Shown here in pieces: positions 34,822 through 43,774 of a stretch of 64,000 nucleotides of DNA (within the stretch, counting starts at the first letter, position 1; every line of letters begins with the position of its first letter). The notes below the pieces were generated by a model. The model was not told where the DNA came from. It was given only the letters and a program-made list of their open reading frames with translations, and did no database searches. The DNA is from Chloroflexi bacterium UBA6077 (GTDB lineage Bacteria; Chloroflexota; UBA6077). The stretch lies in the NCBI GenBank assembly GCA_002436065.1, contig DIXP01000021.1, positions 1 to 64,000 of the forward strand, given 5' to 3'. Made by a program: the position numbers and the translations under genes.

Positions 34822-36036
34822 CTAAGGGTTGGTTGTGTCGTGATGTATCTTCTTGAACTCGTCGTTCGTGAGCGCTCGGCCTAGCCTGACCGACTCGGTC
34901 TTCACCTGCTCCAGCAGCTTATCCGCCTGCTCGTCCGAAGCCCTCAGTCCCAGTTCTTCCAGCTTGAACTCCACGTTGGCCTTACCGGCTTTCTTACCCA
35001 GAATGATGTCGTGCGTTCGACCGAAGACCTCGGGCTGGAACGGTTCGACGGTGTGAGGGTTCTTTCTTAGGGCGGCGGTGGGGATTCCTGCCTCCCAGGT
35101 GAATAGGTTCCGGCCGATGACGGCCTTGTTGGGTGGCCAAGACCAACCGGAGAGTTCCTGCACCTTCAGCGCTACTTCGTATAGTTTGGGGAAGTTGATG
35201 CCGGTGGGCATGTTGTAGAGAGCCTGGACCGACCAGATTATCTCCTCCATGGGGGCATTGCCGGCGCGCTGGCCAAGGCCGCACATCACGGCTGAAACGC
35301 TCGTCGCGCCTGCTTCGATGCCAGCCAGGGAGTTGGCTACGCCCATACCGAAGTCGTCGTGGCAGTGGACTTCTATGGGGAGGTCTATGTTCTTGCGGAC
35401 CTCGTTGACCATGTAGTACCAGCCTCTGGGGGTTGCGCAACCAGAGGTGTCCACCAGGGCAACCTTTTCGGCGCCGGACTCCCTCTCAACTGCGTTGATC
35501 AGCCTGATCAGGAAGGGCAGCTCCGCGCGGGAGGAGTCCATGATGAAGGGGATCGCCGCCAATCCTTTCTCCCTCGCCATGGCGCAGGCGGACACGGTCT
35601 TCTTGATGACATCATCCTCAGACCAGCCGAACTGGTACTTGAGCCTGGCCTGGCTGCCGGGGACCTCCAGGATAGCTCCCCAGACGCCGCAGTCCGCGGC
35701 CATCTGGATATCCTCCGCACGGGCTCGCGAGAGGCAGGTGATCTTGGCGTTCAGGCCCAGGCCCGTGATTTCGGAGATGGCTTCTCGGTCGGCCTTGGAC
35801 ACCGGCGGGAAGCCCGCCTCGATGTACTGGAAGCCCGCGGCGTCCAGCATCTTCGCTATCTCGACCTTCTGCTTGGGGGAAAAGACGATGCCTGGGGCCT
35901 GCTCACCATCGCGCAGGGTGGAGTCGTGGAACTCCACTTTCTCAGGCAGCTGTAGCTGGCCCATAACCTCCGGCTGAAACTGGTAATGGCTCACCCAGTA
36001 TTCGTTAGTCTTCCATGGTCCGATTTCCAAGTCCAT
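34822..36036 (-). CDS. homocitrate/isopropylmalate synthase-like HMGL-family enzyme
   Basis: 404 residues. TIM-barrel HMGL domain: FHDSTLRDGEQAPG (catalytic Arg-Asp and metal Asp), YIEAGFPPVSKADRE, DTSGCATPRGWYYM and the metal ligands HCHDDFGMGVAN. A C-terminal part includes RTHDIILGKKAGKANVEFKL. Members condense acetyl-CoA with a 2-oxoacid (citramalate, isopropylmalate, homocitrate) or cleave related products. Placed among carboxylate importers and dehydrogenases, it is probably catabolic or part of a specific carboxylate pathway, since no leu or lys genes are near. GAGGAGGAG precedes the ATG at 36036. Confidence 0.85.
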   Translation of the reverse strand: MDLEIGPWKTNEYWVSHYQFQPEVMGQLQLPEKVEFHDSTLRDGEQAPGIVFSPKQKVEIAKMLDAAGFQYIEAGFPPVSKADREAISEITGLGLNAKITCLSRARAEDIQMAADCGVWGAILEVPGSQARLKYQFGWSEDDVIKKTVSACAMAREKGLAAIPFIMDSSRAELPFLIRLINAVERESGAEKVALVDTSGCATPRGWYYMVNEVRKNIDLPIEVHCHDDFGMGVANSLAGIEAGATSVSAVMCGLGQRAGNAPMEEIIWSVQALYNMPTGINFPKLYEVALKVQELSGWSWPPNKAVIGRNLFTWEAGIPTAALRKNPHTVEPFQPEVFGRTHDIILGKKAGKANVEFKLEELGLRASDEQADKLLEQVKTESVRLGRALTNDEFKKIHHDTTNP

Positions 36037-36077
36037 TGTTTCTCCTCCTCGTTTCCACAACAATTATGCTGGGTCAG

Positions 36078-37103
36078 TTAGATCTGCAGCACGCCTCGGC
36101 CAAGGATCTTGCCTGCTTCAAGATCCTGCATTCCCTCATTCGCCTGCTCCAGTTGGTAGACCTTGTCAATGATGGGCTTGATCAGACCTCGCCGCGTGAG
36201 ATCGACCGCATCGATGAGATCCTGCTTGGTGGAGCCTCGGCAGCCGATCAGCTTCCACTCATTGAGATGGAAGGGAACGGTGTCGACCGCAAGCGGCTGG
36301 TTGGCGGCGTAGCCGACGACGACGTACCTGCCACCCTTCCTGGTGGCATCCAGTGCCCAGTTGTAGCTGATGGGTGTCCCCACCAGGTCTACACACATAT
36401 CCACACCGTATCCCTCGGTGAGGCTGCGGATCCTGTCCACCCGGTCCGTGTCGCGGGCGTTCACGACCTGGTCGGCTCCCAGACCTCGGGCGATCTCCAG
36501 CCTTCCCTCGTCGACGTCGGCCGCGATCACCTGGGCACCCAGGACCTTGGCGATCTGGATGGCGTGGACTCCCAGTCCTCCGACGCCCACGATCAGGATG
36601 CTCTCGCCGCGCTCCAGTTTGCCGAGCCGGCTTATGGCGTGATAGGGGACTGCCACCGCATCGGGCAGCACGGCGGCCTGCTCGAAAGAGATGCCCTCTC
36701 CCAGGGGTACGAGGCTTGCGGCAGGCATGGCGACGTATTCAGCGAAACCGCCGAACTGCTCGAAGCCTGGCCGGGTCATTTCGGAGCAGACGTTCTCCTC
36801 ACCGCTCAGGCAGTATCTGCACTTCCCGCAGGTTATGTAGAAGTAGGCCACGGCCGGCTGGCCGATCTCCACTCCTCGGACGTCGCTGCCAATTTGCTCC
36901 ACCACGCCTGAGAACTCATGCCCCAGGACGTGGGGGAGAGTCACTTCCGGCTTGTACAAGCCTTTGGATATCTTGAGGTCCGTTCGGCAGATGCCGCACG
37001 CCTTGACCCTGATCAGCACGTCGCAGGGACCCGGTCGAGGTGTCTTCATCTCGCCATCCAGGATGAGGGGAGTGTTGAACTCCCGAAGGACCATTGCTCT
37101 CAT
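36078..37103 (-). CDS. zinc-dependent alcohol dehydrogenase (MDR family)
   Basis: 341 residues. GroES-like N-terminal domain with the catalytic zinc ligands (Cys in ACGICRTDL, His-Glu in GHEFSG) and a structural zinc lobe with four Cys (CGKCRYCLSGEENVC). The Rossmann domain carries GVGGLGVHAIQIAK. It oxidises an alcohol or sorbitol-like hydroxyl with NAD(P). It belongs to the transport/catabolic cluster, 41 bases before the HMGL gene. The ATG at 37103 fits the family start; 37127 is an upstream alternative. The palindromic repeat at 37138-37222 separates it from tctC copy 2. Confidence 0.93.
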   Translation of the reverse strand: MRAMVLREFNTPLILDGEMKTPRPGPCDVLIRVKACGICRTDLKISKGLYKPEVTLPHVLGHEFSGVVEQIGSDVRGVEIGQPAVAYFYITCGKCRYCLSGEENVCSEMTRPGFEQFGGFAEYVAMPAASLVPLGEGISFEQAAVLPDAVAVPYHAISRLGKLERGESILIVGVGGLGVHAIQIAKVLGAQVIAADVDEGRLEIARGLGADQVVNARDTDRVDRIRSLTEGYGVDMCVDLVGTPISYNWALDATRKGGRYVVVGYAANQPLAVDTVPFHLNEWKLIGCRGSTKQDLIDAVDLTRRGLIKPIIDKVYQLEQANEGMQDLEAGKILGRGVLQI

Positions 37104-37137
37104 GTTTCTTGCCGGCGTCCTTTGCACTCTTTATCAA

Positions 37138-37222
37138 TAGCCGCAACCTTCAGGTTGCGCGTATCTGTTGGCGAACCCGCCTCTACCCCACCCGGCTACG
37201 CGCAACCTGAAGGTTGCGGCTA
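37138..37222. repeat. MITE-like inverted repeat element, copy 2
   Basis: 26-bp perfect terminal inverted repeats (37138-37163 and 37197-37222) around about 33 bases. The arms contain CGCAACCTTCAGGTTGCG, itself a palindrome. It shares its ends with the element at 22611-22700 and lies inside the catabolic operon. Confidence 0.75.
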
Positions 37223-37249
37223 CATTTACTGCACCGCGATCCGGTAGAG

Positions 37250-38239
37250 CTACTTCTTCTTCAGCAGGCCCATTTCGTCCAGGGTCGTTCGGTAGAACGC
37301 CTCCTGCTCTTCGAGGTAGGTCTTGAAGTCCTTGGAGTTCTTGTAGAACTCTACGTTGTTGTTGGTCTTGAGAGCGTCCTTCCACGCCTGCTGGTCCTTC
37401 AGCTTGGCGAAGGCATCATCCCAGAACTTAACCACATCCTCGGTGATGCCGCCGGGCGCCATCACGCCTCGGAAGGAGTTGAAGGTGAAGTTGAGCCCCT
37501 CCTCCTTCATGGTGGGCACGTCGGGTAGGAAGGGTGAACGCTTCTCGCTGGCTACTGCCAGGACTCGCGTGGTACCTGCCTGGACCTGTCCAACGACCTC
37601 GCTGGGATTGCAGCTGATGGCGTCCACATTGCCGCCCAGCAGGGCAACAACGCTCTCGCCGGCGCTCTTGAAGGCCACGTAGTTGAATTCGCATCCGCCG
37701 GCCTTGCCGAGCAGGTGGAGTACGATGGAGTCGGCCGCGCCGAAGGTCGCGCCGCCAACATTCACCTTCTTGGGGGCTTCCTTTGCCTTGGCAACCAGGT
37801 CCTTGATTGACTTGTACGGGGAGTCCGCCTTCACCGCCACCACGTTCTCGTCTGCCATCAAGGAGGCGATGGGTGTGAAGTTCTTCCAGGTGATGTCGAG
37901 GCCCTGGTTAATGGGGGTGGTTACGGCGCTGGGCTGGGAACTCAACAGGAAGTAGGGGTCCCCCTTCTTGCCGTTGACGTAGCTGTAGGCCGCTGCGCTG
38001 CTGCCGCCAGACTTGGTGACCACGTTCATCTGCTGGGAGACGATTTTCTGCGACGTCAGGATTCTGGATGCGTTGTCGGCAAAGATGTACACCGCGTCGC
38101 CGGGGTCGGTGTGGACCACGAACTCGATTGACTTATTAGGAAATGCCTGGGATTGACCGCCGCATCCCGTCAAGGCAGCCAGGCTACCGAGAGCCAGGGC
38201 CAGGATGCTCAGAATGGTTAGCTTGCCCATGCGTGGCAT
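37250..38239 (-). CDS. tctC: TctC-family solute-binding lipoprotein, copy 2
   Basis: 329 residues. Lipobox LAALTGC, then a TctC domain directly without the long linker of copy 1: FPNKSIEFVVHTDPGDAVYIF, MNVVTKSGGSSAAAY, FTPIASLMADE, LLGGNVDAISCNPSEVV, KRSPFLPDVPTMKEEG. The ligand loop HTDPGDAVY again departs from PFAPGGGTD and resembles copy 1, so both proteins may bind related ligands. GGAGGAAG lies upstream. Third gene of the second tct set, in the order tctB-tctA-tctC along the transcript. Confidence 0.93.
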   Translation of the reverse strand: MPRMGKLTILSILALALGSLAALTGCGGQSQAFPNKSIEFVVHTDPGDAVYIFADNASRILTSQKIVSQQMNVVTKSGGSSAAAYSYVNGKKGDPYFLLSSQPSAVTTPINQGLDITWKNFTPIASLMADENVVAVKADSPYKSIKDLVAKAKEAPKKVNVGGATFGAADSIVLHLLGKAGGCEFNYVAFKSAGESVVALLGGNVDAISCNPSEVVGQVQAGTTRVLAVASEKRSPFLPDVPTMKEEGLNFTFNSFRGVMAPGGITEDVVKFWDDAFAKLKDQQAWKDALKTNNNVEFYKNSKDFKTYLEEQEAFYRTTLDEMGLLKKK

Positions 38240-38355
38240 CGATTCTCTTCCTCCCTACTGTTGTGGATGTACCTGAGAGCCAAGCGGATACCCAAGGTTA
38301 CGTCGTCGGAATCTCTAGTCTCTCGCCTACCCCCCTCCCTGCTTACATCGATAGT

Positions 38356-39876
38356 CTAGGACGCCACTCCACTACCCGTTGGAGTTCGGTTGCTCATGAT
38401 CCTCTTGACGGTGCTCTGGCTGAGGCCCCAGATCACGACTATCGCCGTGAGGGCGAGAATCGCGGCCGTGACGGGCCGTTGGAGGTAGAAGGAGAGGTCC
38501 CCGTGAGCCAGCAGCAGGCTCTGGCGGAGCCTTTCTTCGAAGGACGGTCCCAGCACCAGGGCGATGATCAGGGGGACCGACGGGTAGTCAACGATTCGCA
38601 AGATGTAGCCGAGCACCCCAAAGAACAGCAGTACCCAGACGTCGAAGAGATTGCCGTTCAGTCCGTAGGTGCCGATCAGCATGATCGTGGTAATCACCGG
38701 TAGGAGAATCTTGGGAGGGGTCTTTATCAGGGAAGCGAATACCCCCACCAGTGGCAGGTTGAGCAGCAGCAACATCACGTTGCCGATGTACATACTGGCG
38801 ATCACCGCCCAGAAGATGTCGCCGTGCTGGCTGATCAGCAGCGGGCTGGGGGTGATGTTGTGGGTGCGCAGGGCAGCGATCATGATGGCCGCCTGCACGG
38901 TAAAGGGAAGACCCAGTGCGAAAAGGGGAATCATGGCGCCGGTGGAGGCCGCGTTGTTGGCCGCCTCGGGCCCGGCCACCCCCTCTATGGCGCCCTTGCC
39001 GAACTGCTCTGGATGGCGGGAGACACCCTTTTCGACCCTGTATGACACCATGGTGGAGAGGATGTGGGCAGGACCAGGCAGCAAGCCGATAGGGAAGCCG
39101 ATGGCGGTGCCTCGGAAGATGGGGGCTATGGATCGTTTGATCTCTTCCATGGTGGGGTACAGATCCCGGAACTTCACCTTGGCGACTTCGGGGACGGTAT
39201 CCCTGTCATGCAGGCTGACGAATACCTCGGACAGCCCGAAGAGGCCCATCAGCACCGGAATGACGTCGAGCCCCTCCAGCAGGTCTGAGTTGCCGAAGTC
39301 GAATCGGCTTATGCCCTTGATGATTTCCGTTCCGATGGTTGCTATGCCGAGACCAATGACCAGCATCAGGGTGGCTTTGAGGAAGGAGTCACCCGTGAGG
39401 TTGTTGAGCGTCAGGACGCCCAGCAGTATCAGGGCGAAGTACTCTGCGGGACCGAAGGCTAGGGCTATGTTGGCCAGGGCAGGGGCGAACAGCATGAGTC
39501 CAATGATGGAGACGGTACCGGCCAGCCAGGAACCGATGGCCGAGACCGCGAGGGCGGCACCGGCCCTTCCCTTCTTAGCCATCTGGTAGCCATCGAAGCA
39601 GGTTACCATGGAGGCAGTCTCGCCCGGCATATTGAGCAGAATGGAGGTCGTGGACCCACCGTACATGGCGCCGTAGTAGATGCCCGCCAGCATGATCAGC
39701 CCCGTCGTCGGCTCCAGGCCGAAGGTAATCGGCAACAGCAACGACATCGCGGCAGCCGGACCGATGCCGGGTAGAACACCTGTCACGGTGCCGAGGAAGG
39801 CGCCCAGGAAACAGGCCAAAATATTGGTGGGGGACAGCGCTAGGGCAAAACCGTGAAGTAGATTGGTTAGCTCCAT
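38356..39876 (-). CDS. tctA: TctA-family large permease subunit, copy 2
   Basis: 506 residues, about twelve membrane helices, with GVLPGIGPAAAMSLLLP, YYGAMYGGSTTSILLNMPGE and GLLPGPAHILSTMVSYRV. The second glycine-rich loop (PGPAH) lacks the PGAGP of copy 1. GGGAGAG precedes the ATG. Works with the adjacent tctB and tctC copy 2 as a separate importer for carboxylates. Confidence 0.95.
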   Translation of the reverse strand: MELTNLLHGFALALSPTNILACFLGAFLGTVTGVLPGIGPAAAMSLLLPITFGLEPTTGLIMLAGIYYGAMYGGSTTSILLNMPGETASMVTCFDGYQMAKKGRAGAALAVSAIGSWLAGTVSIIGLMLFAPALANIALAFGPAEYFALILLGVLTLNNLTGDSFLKATLMLVIGLGIATIGTEIIKGISRFDFGNSDLLEGLDVIPVLMGLFGLSEVFVSLHDRDTVPEVAKVKFRDLYPTMEEIKRSIAPIFRGTAIGFPIGLLPGPAHILSTMVSYRVEKGVSRHPEQFGKGAIEGVAGPEAANNAASTGAMIPLFALGLPFTVQAAIMIAALRTHNITPSPLLISQHGDIFWAVIASMYIGNVMLLLLNLPLVGVFASLIKTPPKILLPVITTIMLIGTYGLNGNLFDVWVLLFFGVLGYILRIVDYPSVPLIIALVLGPSFEERLRQSLLLAHGDLSFYLQRPVTAAILALTAIVVIWGLSQSTVKRIMSNRTPTGSGVAS

Positions 39877-39889
39877 TTCGCTCTCCCTT

Positions 39890-40351
39890 TCACCAGATCA
39901 TCCTGAGCACGCCTGACGGCATGCTGATCTTGAACGCTGTGTCGAACACGACGTACAGGGCCGTGGTGGTCAGGACTCCCAATACCGAGATCCCGACCCA
40001 ACTCTTCATTCCGCAGATCCTAGCGAGGGTGACCGCCACGAGGAAGATGGCGATGATCCCCCCCAGTGCCTCGAACGCTAGGACAAAGACCACGAGCGTC
40101 CCGACATAGAGGATCAGATCGCGGTTGCCACCAAAATCGAAGGAGGGCAGCAGCTTTGGCTTCTCTCCCGAGATCGACCTACGCCGTGAAATGGCCGCCA
40201 CCAGCAGGGTGGCGCTGATCGTCACCCCCAGCACCCCAAGGAGCACAGGGAAGAAACCGGGCCCTGTGTCGCTCATGGTGCCGACTGGCATCTGAAGCGC
40301 ATGGTAGAGGTAGAAAACGCAGACGAGCAGAGTTGAGACCTCGAACAACAT
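39890..40351 (-). CDS. tctB: TctB-family small permease subunit, copy 2
   Basis: 153 residues, four membrane helices, with the family-typical DTGPGFFPVLLGV segment after the first. GGAGG lies about ten bases before the ATG. First gene of the second tct set, about 100 bases downstream of the epimerase gene; a promoter in that gap is not evident, so it is probably co-transcribed from the LysR-controlled promoter. Confidence 0.85.
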   Translation of the reverse strand: MLFEVSTLLVCVFYLYHALQMPVGTMSDTGPGFFPVLLGVLGVTISATLLVAAISRRRSISGEKPKLLPSFDFGGNRDLILYVGTLVVFVLAFEALGGIIAIFLVAVTLARICGMKSWVGISVLGVLTTTALYVVFDTAFKISMPSGVLRMIW

Positions 40352-40449
40352 TGTTCCCGCGCCTCCAAGTCAATTAGAGTGGCGCCCGCGCCTTCGGTTA
40401 TCTGGGACACCCTGCGCAGCCAACCGGCAGACCGTTGTGACCGAACACC

Positions 40450-41364
40450 CTAGCTGCGCAGGGTGTTGATGTAGTCCAGACAGCCCTGGTAGATGTCGAA
40501 GGCTGGCTTCCAGCCCAGTGCCCTCTCGGCGCGGGAGATGTCCATGCGGTACTCGGCAGAGTGACCCGGCACGAGCCCTGGCCCGATCTCGAATGTAGCC
40601 CCAGGGACGATCTTCGTGGATATCAGGTGGGCGATCTCGCGAGGGGTGTGCCGAGTCCCTTCGCAAACGTTGAAGAACCGGGTCTCCAGCTTGTCCACCA
40701 GACAAGCCGCGGCGGCGGCGGTCCCGCAGTCCTTGACGTACACCCAGTTCAATTCGTGGTCGCCGCCGCTGGGAAGTGTGTAGTGCTCGCCTCGGGCGGG
40801 ATACTCGAACAGGTCTTTCCATACCGCGGTGCCCTTCTCGCGGCCCGGGCCGTAGACGTGGGGGAAGCGCAGGACGGCGAAGTCCAGTCCGTACAGCTTG
40901 TGGTAGTCGCGGAGCATCACCTCGCAGAAGACCTTGCTGGCGCCGTACATGTCGATCGGGCAGGTGGGATGGTCCTCGTCCACCGGATCGGTCTTGGTCA
41001 GCCCATAGGTCACGGTGGAACTGCCGAACACCAGCCGCGAGACCCCTGCTATGCGCGCGGCCTCCAGGACATTGACGGTCCCCTCGCAGTTCACCCTCTG
41101 AAGGGCTCGTGGGTTCTTCTGGCTCTCACCCTTCAGAATGGCTGCCATGTGGACGACGCGGGTTACCTGGTGGCTCTGCAGAGCCTCGATCAGACAGGGG
41201 AAGTCTAAAATATCGCCGCGAACCATCTGGACGCCGGCCAAGTCCTTCAGTCTCCAGGAACCACGGGTGGAGTCGTAGGTCACCACCTGCTCCCCGCGCT
41301 CGACGAGTGCCTTCACGATGAAGGAGCCGATCCATCCGGTGCCGCCCGTAACCAATACCGCCAT
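40450..41364 (-). CDS. NAD-dependent epimerase/dehydratase family protein
   Basis: 304 residues, extended SDR fold: VLVTGGTGWIGSF (NAD binding), VVHMAAIL, then FGSSTVTYG with the catalytic YGASKVF (Tyr-Lys). The substrate is unknown: in carbohydrate metabolism it could be a nucleotide sugar, but it heads the carboxylate transport cluster rather than the glycan operon, and may instead act on a hydroxyacid or sugar acid. It is the promoter-proximal gene of the minus-strand cluster. A GGGGGGTG site precedes the ATG. Confidence 0.88.
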   Translation of the reverse strand: MAVLVTGGTGWIGSFIVKALVERGEQVVTYDSTRGSWRLKDLAGVQMVRGDILDFPCLIEALQSHQVTRVVHMAAILKGESQKNPRALQRVNCEGTVNVLEAARIAGVSRLVFGSSTVTYGLTKTDPVDEDHPTCPIDMYGASKVFCEVMLRDYHKLYGLDFAVLRFPHVYGPGREKGTAVWKDLFEYPARGEHYTLPSGGDHELNWVYVKDCGTAAAAACLVDKLETRFFNVCEGTRHTPREIAHLISTKIVPGATFEIGPGLVPGHSAEYRMDISRAERALGWKPAFDIYQGCLDYINTLRS

Positions 41365-41506
41365 CGTACACCCCCCGTTGGTAATAGCTTGACCAGCCGT
41401 ACAAGCTGTACGCAGAGCCGAAACCGGGTTGCCCCGCAGCTACAGAGGCTGAAAGAACCCGCCTCCACCAGTGGAGTGGCAGAGCGCGAGACAAAAAGCG
41501 AGACTA

Positions 41507-41534
41507 CTCTATCACTCAGAAACTGCGATGGCAA
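41507..41534 (-). promoter_or_regulatory. probable promoter of the epimerase-tct cluster
   Basis: On the minus strand, TTGCCA (41529-41534) and TAGAGT (41507-41512) are 16 bases apart. The LysR-type box lies about 20-40 bases upstream of the -35 box, the usual place for activation. The promoter match is moderate, consistent with needing an activator. Confidence 0.45.
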
Positions 41535-41555
41535 ATTGTGGTTTCCTATTTGTGC

Positions 41556-41572
41556 TATAAGCGGCTCTTATA
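41556..41572. promoter_or_regulatory. LysR-type regulator binding box
   Basis: Perfect 6-bp inverted repeat TATAAG-N5-CTTATA, which also satisfies the LysR T-N11-A rule. It sits between the divergent epimerase gene and the LysR gene. Confidence 0.7.
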
Positions 41573-41593
41573 CCACCGTCGAAGGTAAGATGG

Positions 41594-41630
41594 TAAAGCG
41601 AGGGCTGGGATCAGCCCAGCCCTCGCTTTA
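41594..41630. terminator. 16-bp perfect hairpin in the LysR leader
   Basis: Arms 41594-41609 and 41615-41630 with a five-base loop. No T-run on either strand. It lies in the untranslated leader of the LysR gene and could limit its expression or block read-through; its role is uncertain. Confidence 0.45.
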
Positions 41631-41737
41631 CAACACCCTAGCCCTGTCCTATCATGCCACTGTCGCTGCTTCGATTGTGGGATTATATCGAATGCATAAG
41701 TGGCCATTATCTTGATCTGTTTGAGGCTGGTGTCCAC

Positions 41738-42718
41738 GTGCGTTCCGAGATAGACCAACTGCTTGTGTTCTGCAAGGTGGTGAGGCTAGGAAGCTTCACC
41801 AGGGCCGCCGAGGAGCTGTATCTCACGCAGCCGGCCGTGAGCGCTCAGGTTGCCAAGCTGGAGCAGCGGCTGAAGGTGCGGCTGGTGGACCGCCTTGGGC
41901 GGCGAGCCTATCCGACCGAGGCCGGTAAGCTGCTCTACGCCCACGCGGAGCAGGTGGAACGGCTGTGCACCCTCCTCTCGGAGGCCGAACAGGCCGTGGC
42001 TGAGATGGATGGCGAACTGGTTGGCCGGATGACGGTAGGCTCCAGTCCCACCATCGCCATCTACGTCCTGCCTCACTGGCTGGGTCTGTTCAAGCGCGAG
42101 CATCCGAGAGTAGACATCGCCTTGGCCGTGATCCAGACCAAAGAGGCGATGGAGGCGATGGCCAACAATATGTACGACTTCGCGCTGCTGGAGGGGCCCG
42201 GCAGCGCTGCCGGACTCGTCTTCGAGCATCTGATGGACGACGAACTGATCCTGGTGGTCGCACCGGATCATCCCTGGGCAGGCTGCGGGGATGCGATCAC
42301 GATAGATGAGTTGGGCAGGGCACCTCTCATCTGCCATAGACAGGGGTCGGGCGCCCAAACGGCGATCGAACGCGAGTTCCAGCGCCATGGCGTGGAGATT
42401 AACCGCAGCATGGTGATCGAGAACAACGAGGTGGCGAAGCGGATGGTCGAGGAGGGGCTGGGTGTCTCCATCCTATCTCGGCTCGTTGTCAGACAGGAAT
42501 TGGAGCGTGGGACGCTGGTAAATGTGCCCGTGAAGGATGCGACCTTCATCCGTGCCTTCCGGATAGCCCGGCGCCGCCGAAAGTACGAGTCGCCGCCGGT
42601 GCGGGCCTTCCTGGCCTTCCTGAGGGACGGGATCGCGCGGCGCTGTTCAGATCCCCCCAATGGGGTCGATGATCTGGACAACGTTGATCCCCGGGAGAGC
42701 GTGGACGGCGCGTCCTAG
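41738..42718 (+). CDS. LysR family transcriptional regulator
   Basis: About 326 residues. N-terminal winged helix-turn-helix (FCKVVRLGSFTRAAEELYLTQ, PAVSAQVAKLEQRLKVRLVDR), then a LysR substrate-binding domain (GRMTVGSSPTIAIYVLP, GLGVSILSRLVV). It probably activates the divergent epimerase-tct-catabolic cluster when its inducer is present; a perfect LysR box lies between them. Start set at GTG 41738, where the family homology begins, with a weak GAGG upstream. The frame is open to an ATG at 41654 that falls next to the hairpin. It converges with the next minus-strand gene and overlaps it by four bases. Confidence 0.92.
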   Translation: MRSEIDQLLVFCKVVRLGSFTRAAEELYLTQPAVSAQVAKLEQRLKVRLVDRLGRRAYPTEAGKLLYAHAEQVERLCTLLSEAEQAVAEMDGELVGRMTVGSSPTIAIYVLPHWLGLFKREHPRVDIALAVIQTKEAMEAMANNMYDFALLEGPGSAAGLVFEHLMDDELILVVAPDHPWAGCGDAITIDELGRAPLICHRQGSGAQTAIEREFQRHGVEINRSMVIENNEVAKRMVEEGLGVSILSRLVVRQELERGTLVNVPVKDATFIRAFRIARRRRKYESPPVRAFLAFLRDGIARRCSDPPNGVDDLDNVDPRESVDGAS

Positions 42719-43758
42719 TCCTGGCGCACTCCGGAGCCGTTGTGCTCGCCTCTGGCCAACCCCCGCAGGATGATCGCCATCACTGCCGCCACGGCCACGA
42801 AGGCGAACAGCTTCTGGACCGAACTGAGCCCGATCGCCGCGAGGCCAAAGACGGCGCACAGCAGGTAGAAGGTCAGCACAATCTGTCGCTGGGACAGGCC
42901 GGCCAACCGCAACCGGTGGGGTAGGTGTCGCTGATCCCCTCCCTTCATGGGGGATCTCCCCGAGGCCAGCCGTCGGGCAATGACCCAGGCCACGTCGGCG
43001 ATTGGCACCCCCAGCACGAGCAGCGCCGTGGCCACCTTGGCCCCTCCCATGATGGCCATGACCGCGAGGCTGTACCCCAGCAGGAGCGCCCCCGAACTCC
43101 CCATAATGATGCGGGAGGGGTGCCAGTTGTGGGGCAGGAAGCCGAGGCAGCAGCCTGCCAGCGCCAGGGGCAGGATGGCTATGTCATACTGGCCGAAGTC
43201 GAAGATGCTTCGGGCGAAGAGCACGAGGGCGGCGATGGCCGTAACCCCCGAGGCGAGGCCATCCATCACGTCGATCAGGTTGATGGTGTTGATCATTCCC
43301 ACTATCCAGAAGAGGGTGAATGGTACCACCAGCCAGGCGGGGAAAGGGATCACCCCCCAGAAGGGGGTGGTGATGCTGTCCACCACTACCCCGAAGGCTA
43401 TGGGGATGGAGGCGATAGCGATCTGTCCGATCAGTTGGGGCAGCGGGGCCAGCCGGCGCTTGTCGTCCAGGATCGCCAGGGGCAGGATCGCCAGCGCACC
43501 CAGCAGCACCCCCAGCAGCCTCCAGCTCTCCTGTGCCGAACGGGGGATGAGCAGGGCTCCCACCAGGGTGGCCAGGAGGAAAGCGAAGAAGAGGGCGTAA
43601 CCGCCGGTGCGAGGTAGCACCCTGGACTGCACCTCGCCGGGGCGCGGCTGGTCCACAATGCCGCTCCATCGGCCGGCGGCCATCGCAAGGAAAGAGAAGA
43701 GGTAGGTTGCCAACCAGGCCACGGCGAAGACCAGGGCTAGGGACAGTTCCGTTGCCAT
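42715..43758 (-). CDS. MraY/WecA-type polyprenyl-phosphate sugar-1-phosphate transferase
   Basis: About 347 residues, ten or eleven membrane helices. Conserved: an N-terminal PRPGEVQSRVLPRTGG, DDKRRL (the Mg-binding Asp pair), NLIDVMDGLASG (catalytic region) and the cytoplasmic GDQRHLPHRL loop typical of the WecA/RgpG group rather than MraY. It transfers a sugar-1-phosphate from a UDP-sugar to undecaprenyl phosphate, starting glycan assembly. Last gene of the surface-glycan operon. Start at the ATG 43758, 17 bases after the preceding stop. Confidence 0.9.
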   Translation of the reverse strand: MATELSLALVFAVAWLATYLFSFLAMAAGRWSGIVDQPRPGEVQSRVLPRTGGYALFFAFLLATLVGALLIPRSAQESWRLLGVLLGALAILPLAILDDKRRLAPLPQLIGQIAIASIPIAFGVVVDSITTPFWGVIPFPAWLVVPFTLFWIVGMINTINLIDVMDGLASGVTAIAALVLFARSIFDFGQYDIAILPLALAGCCLGFLPHNWHPSRIIMGSSGALLLGYSLAVMAIMGGAKVATALLVLGVPIADVAWVIARRLASGRSPMKGGDQRHLPHRLRLAGLSQRQIVLTFYLLCAVFGLAAIGLSSVQKLFAFVAVAAVMAIILRGLARGEHNGSGVRQD

Positions 43759-43774
43759 CTTTCCGAGGGTCCTA

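Noticed and set aside
41654..41737. Upstream ATG start for the LysR gene
   Set aside because: The extra 28 residues precede the conserved helix-turn-helix start, lie next to a hairpin and have no ribosome binding site.
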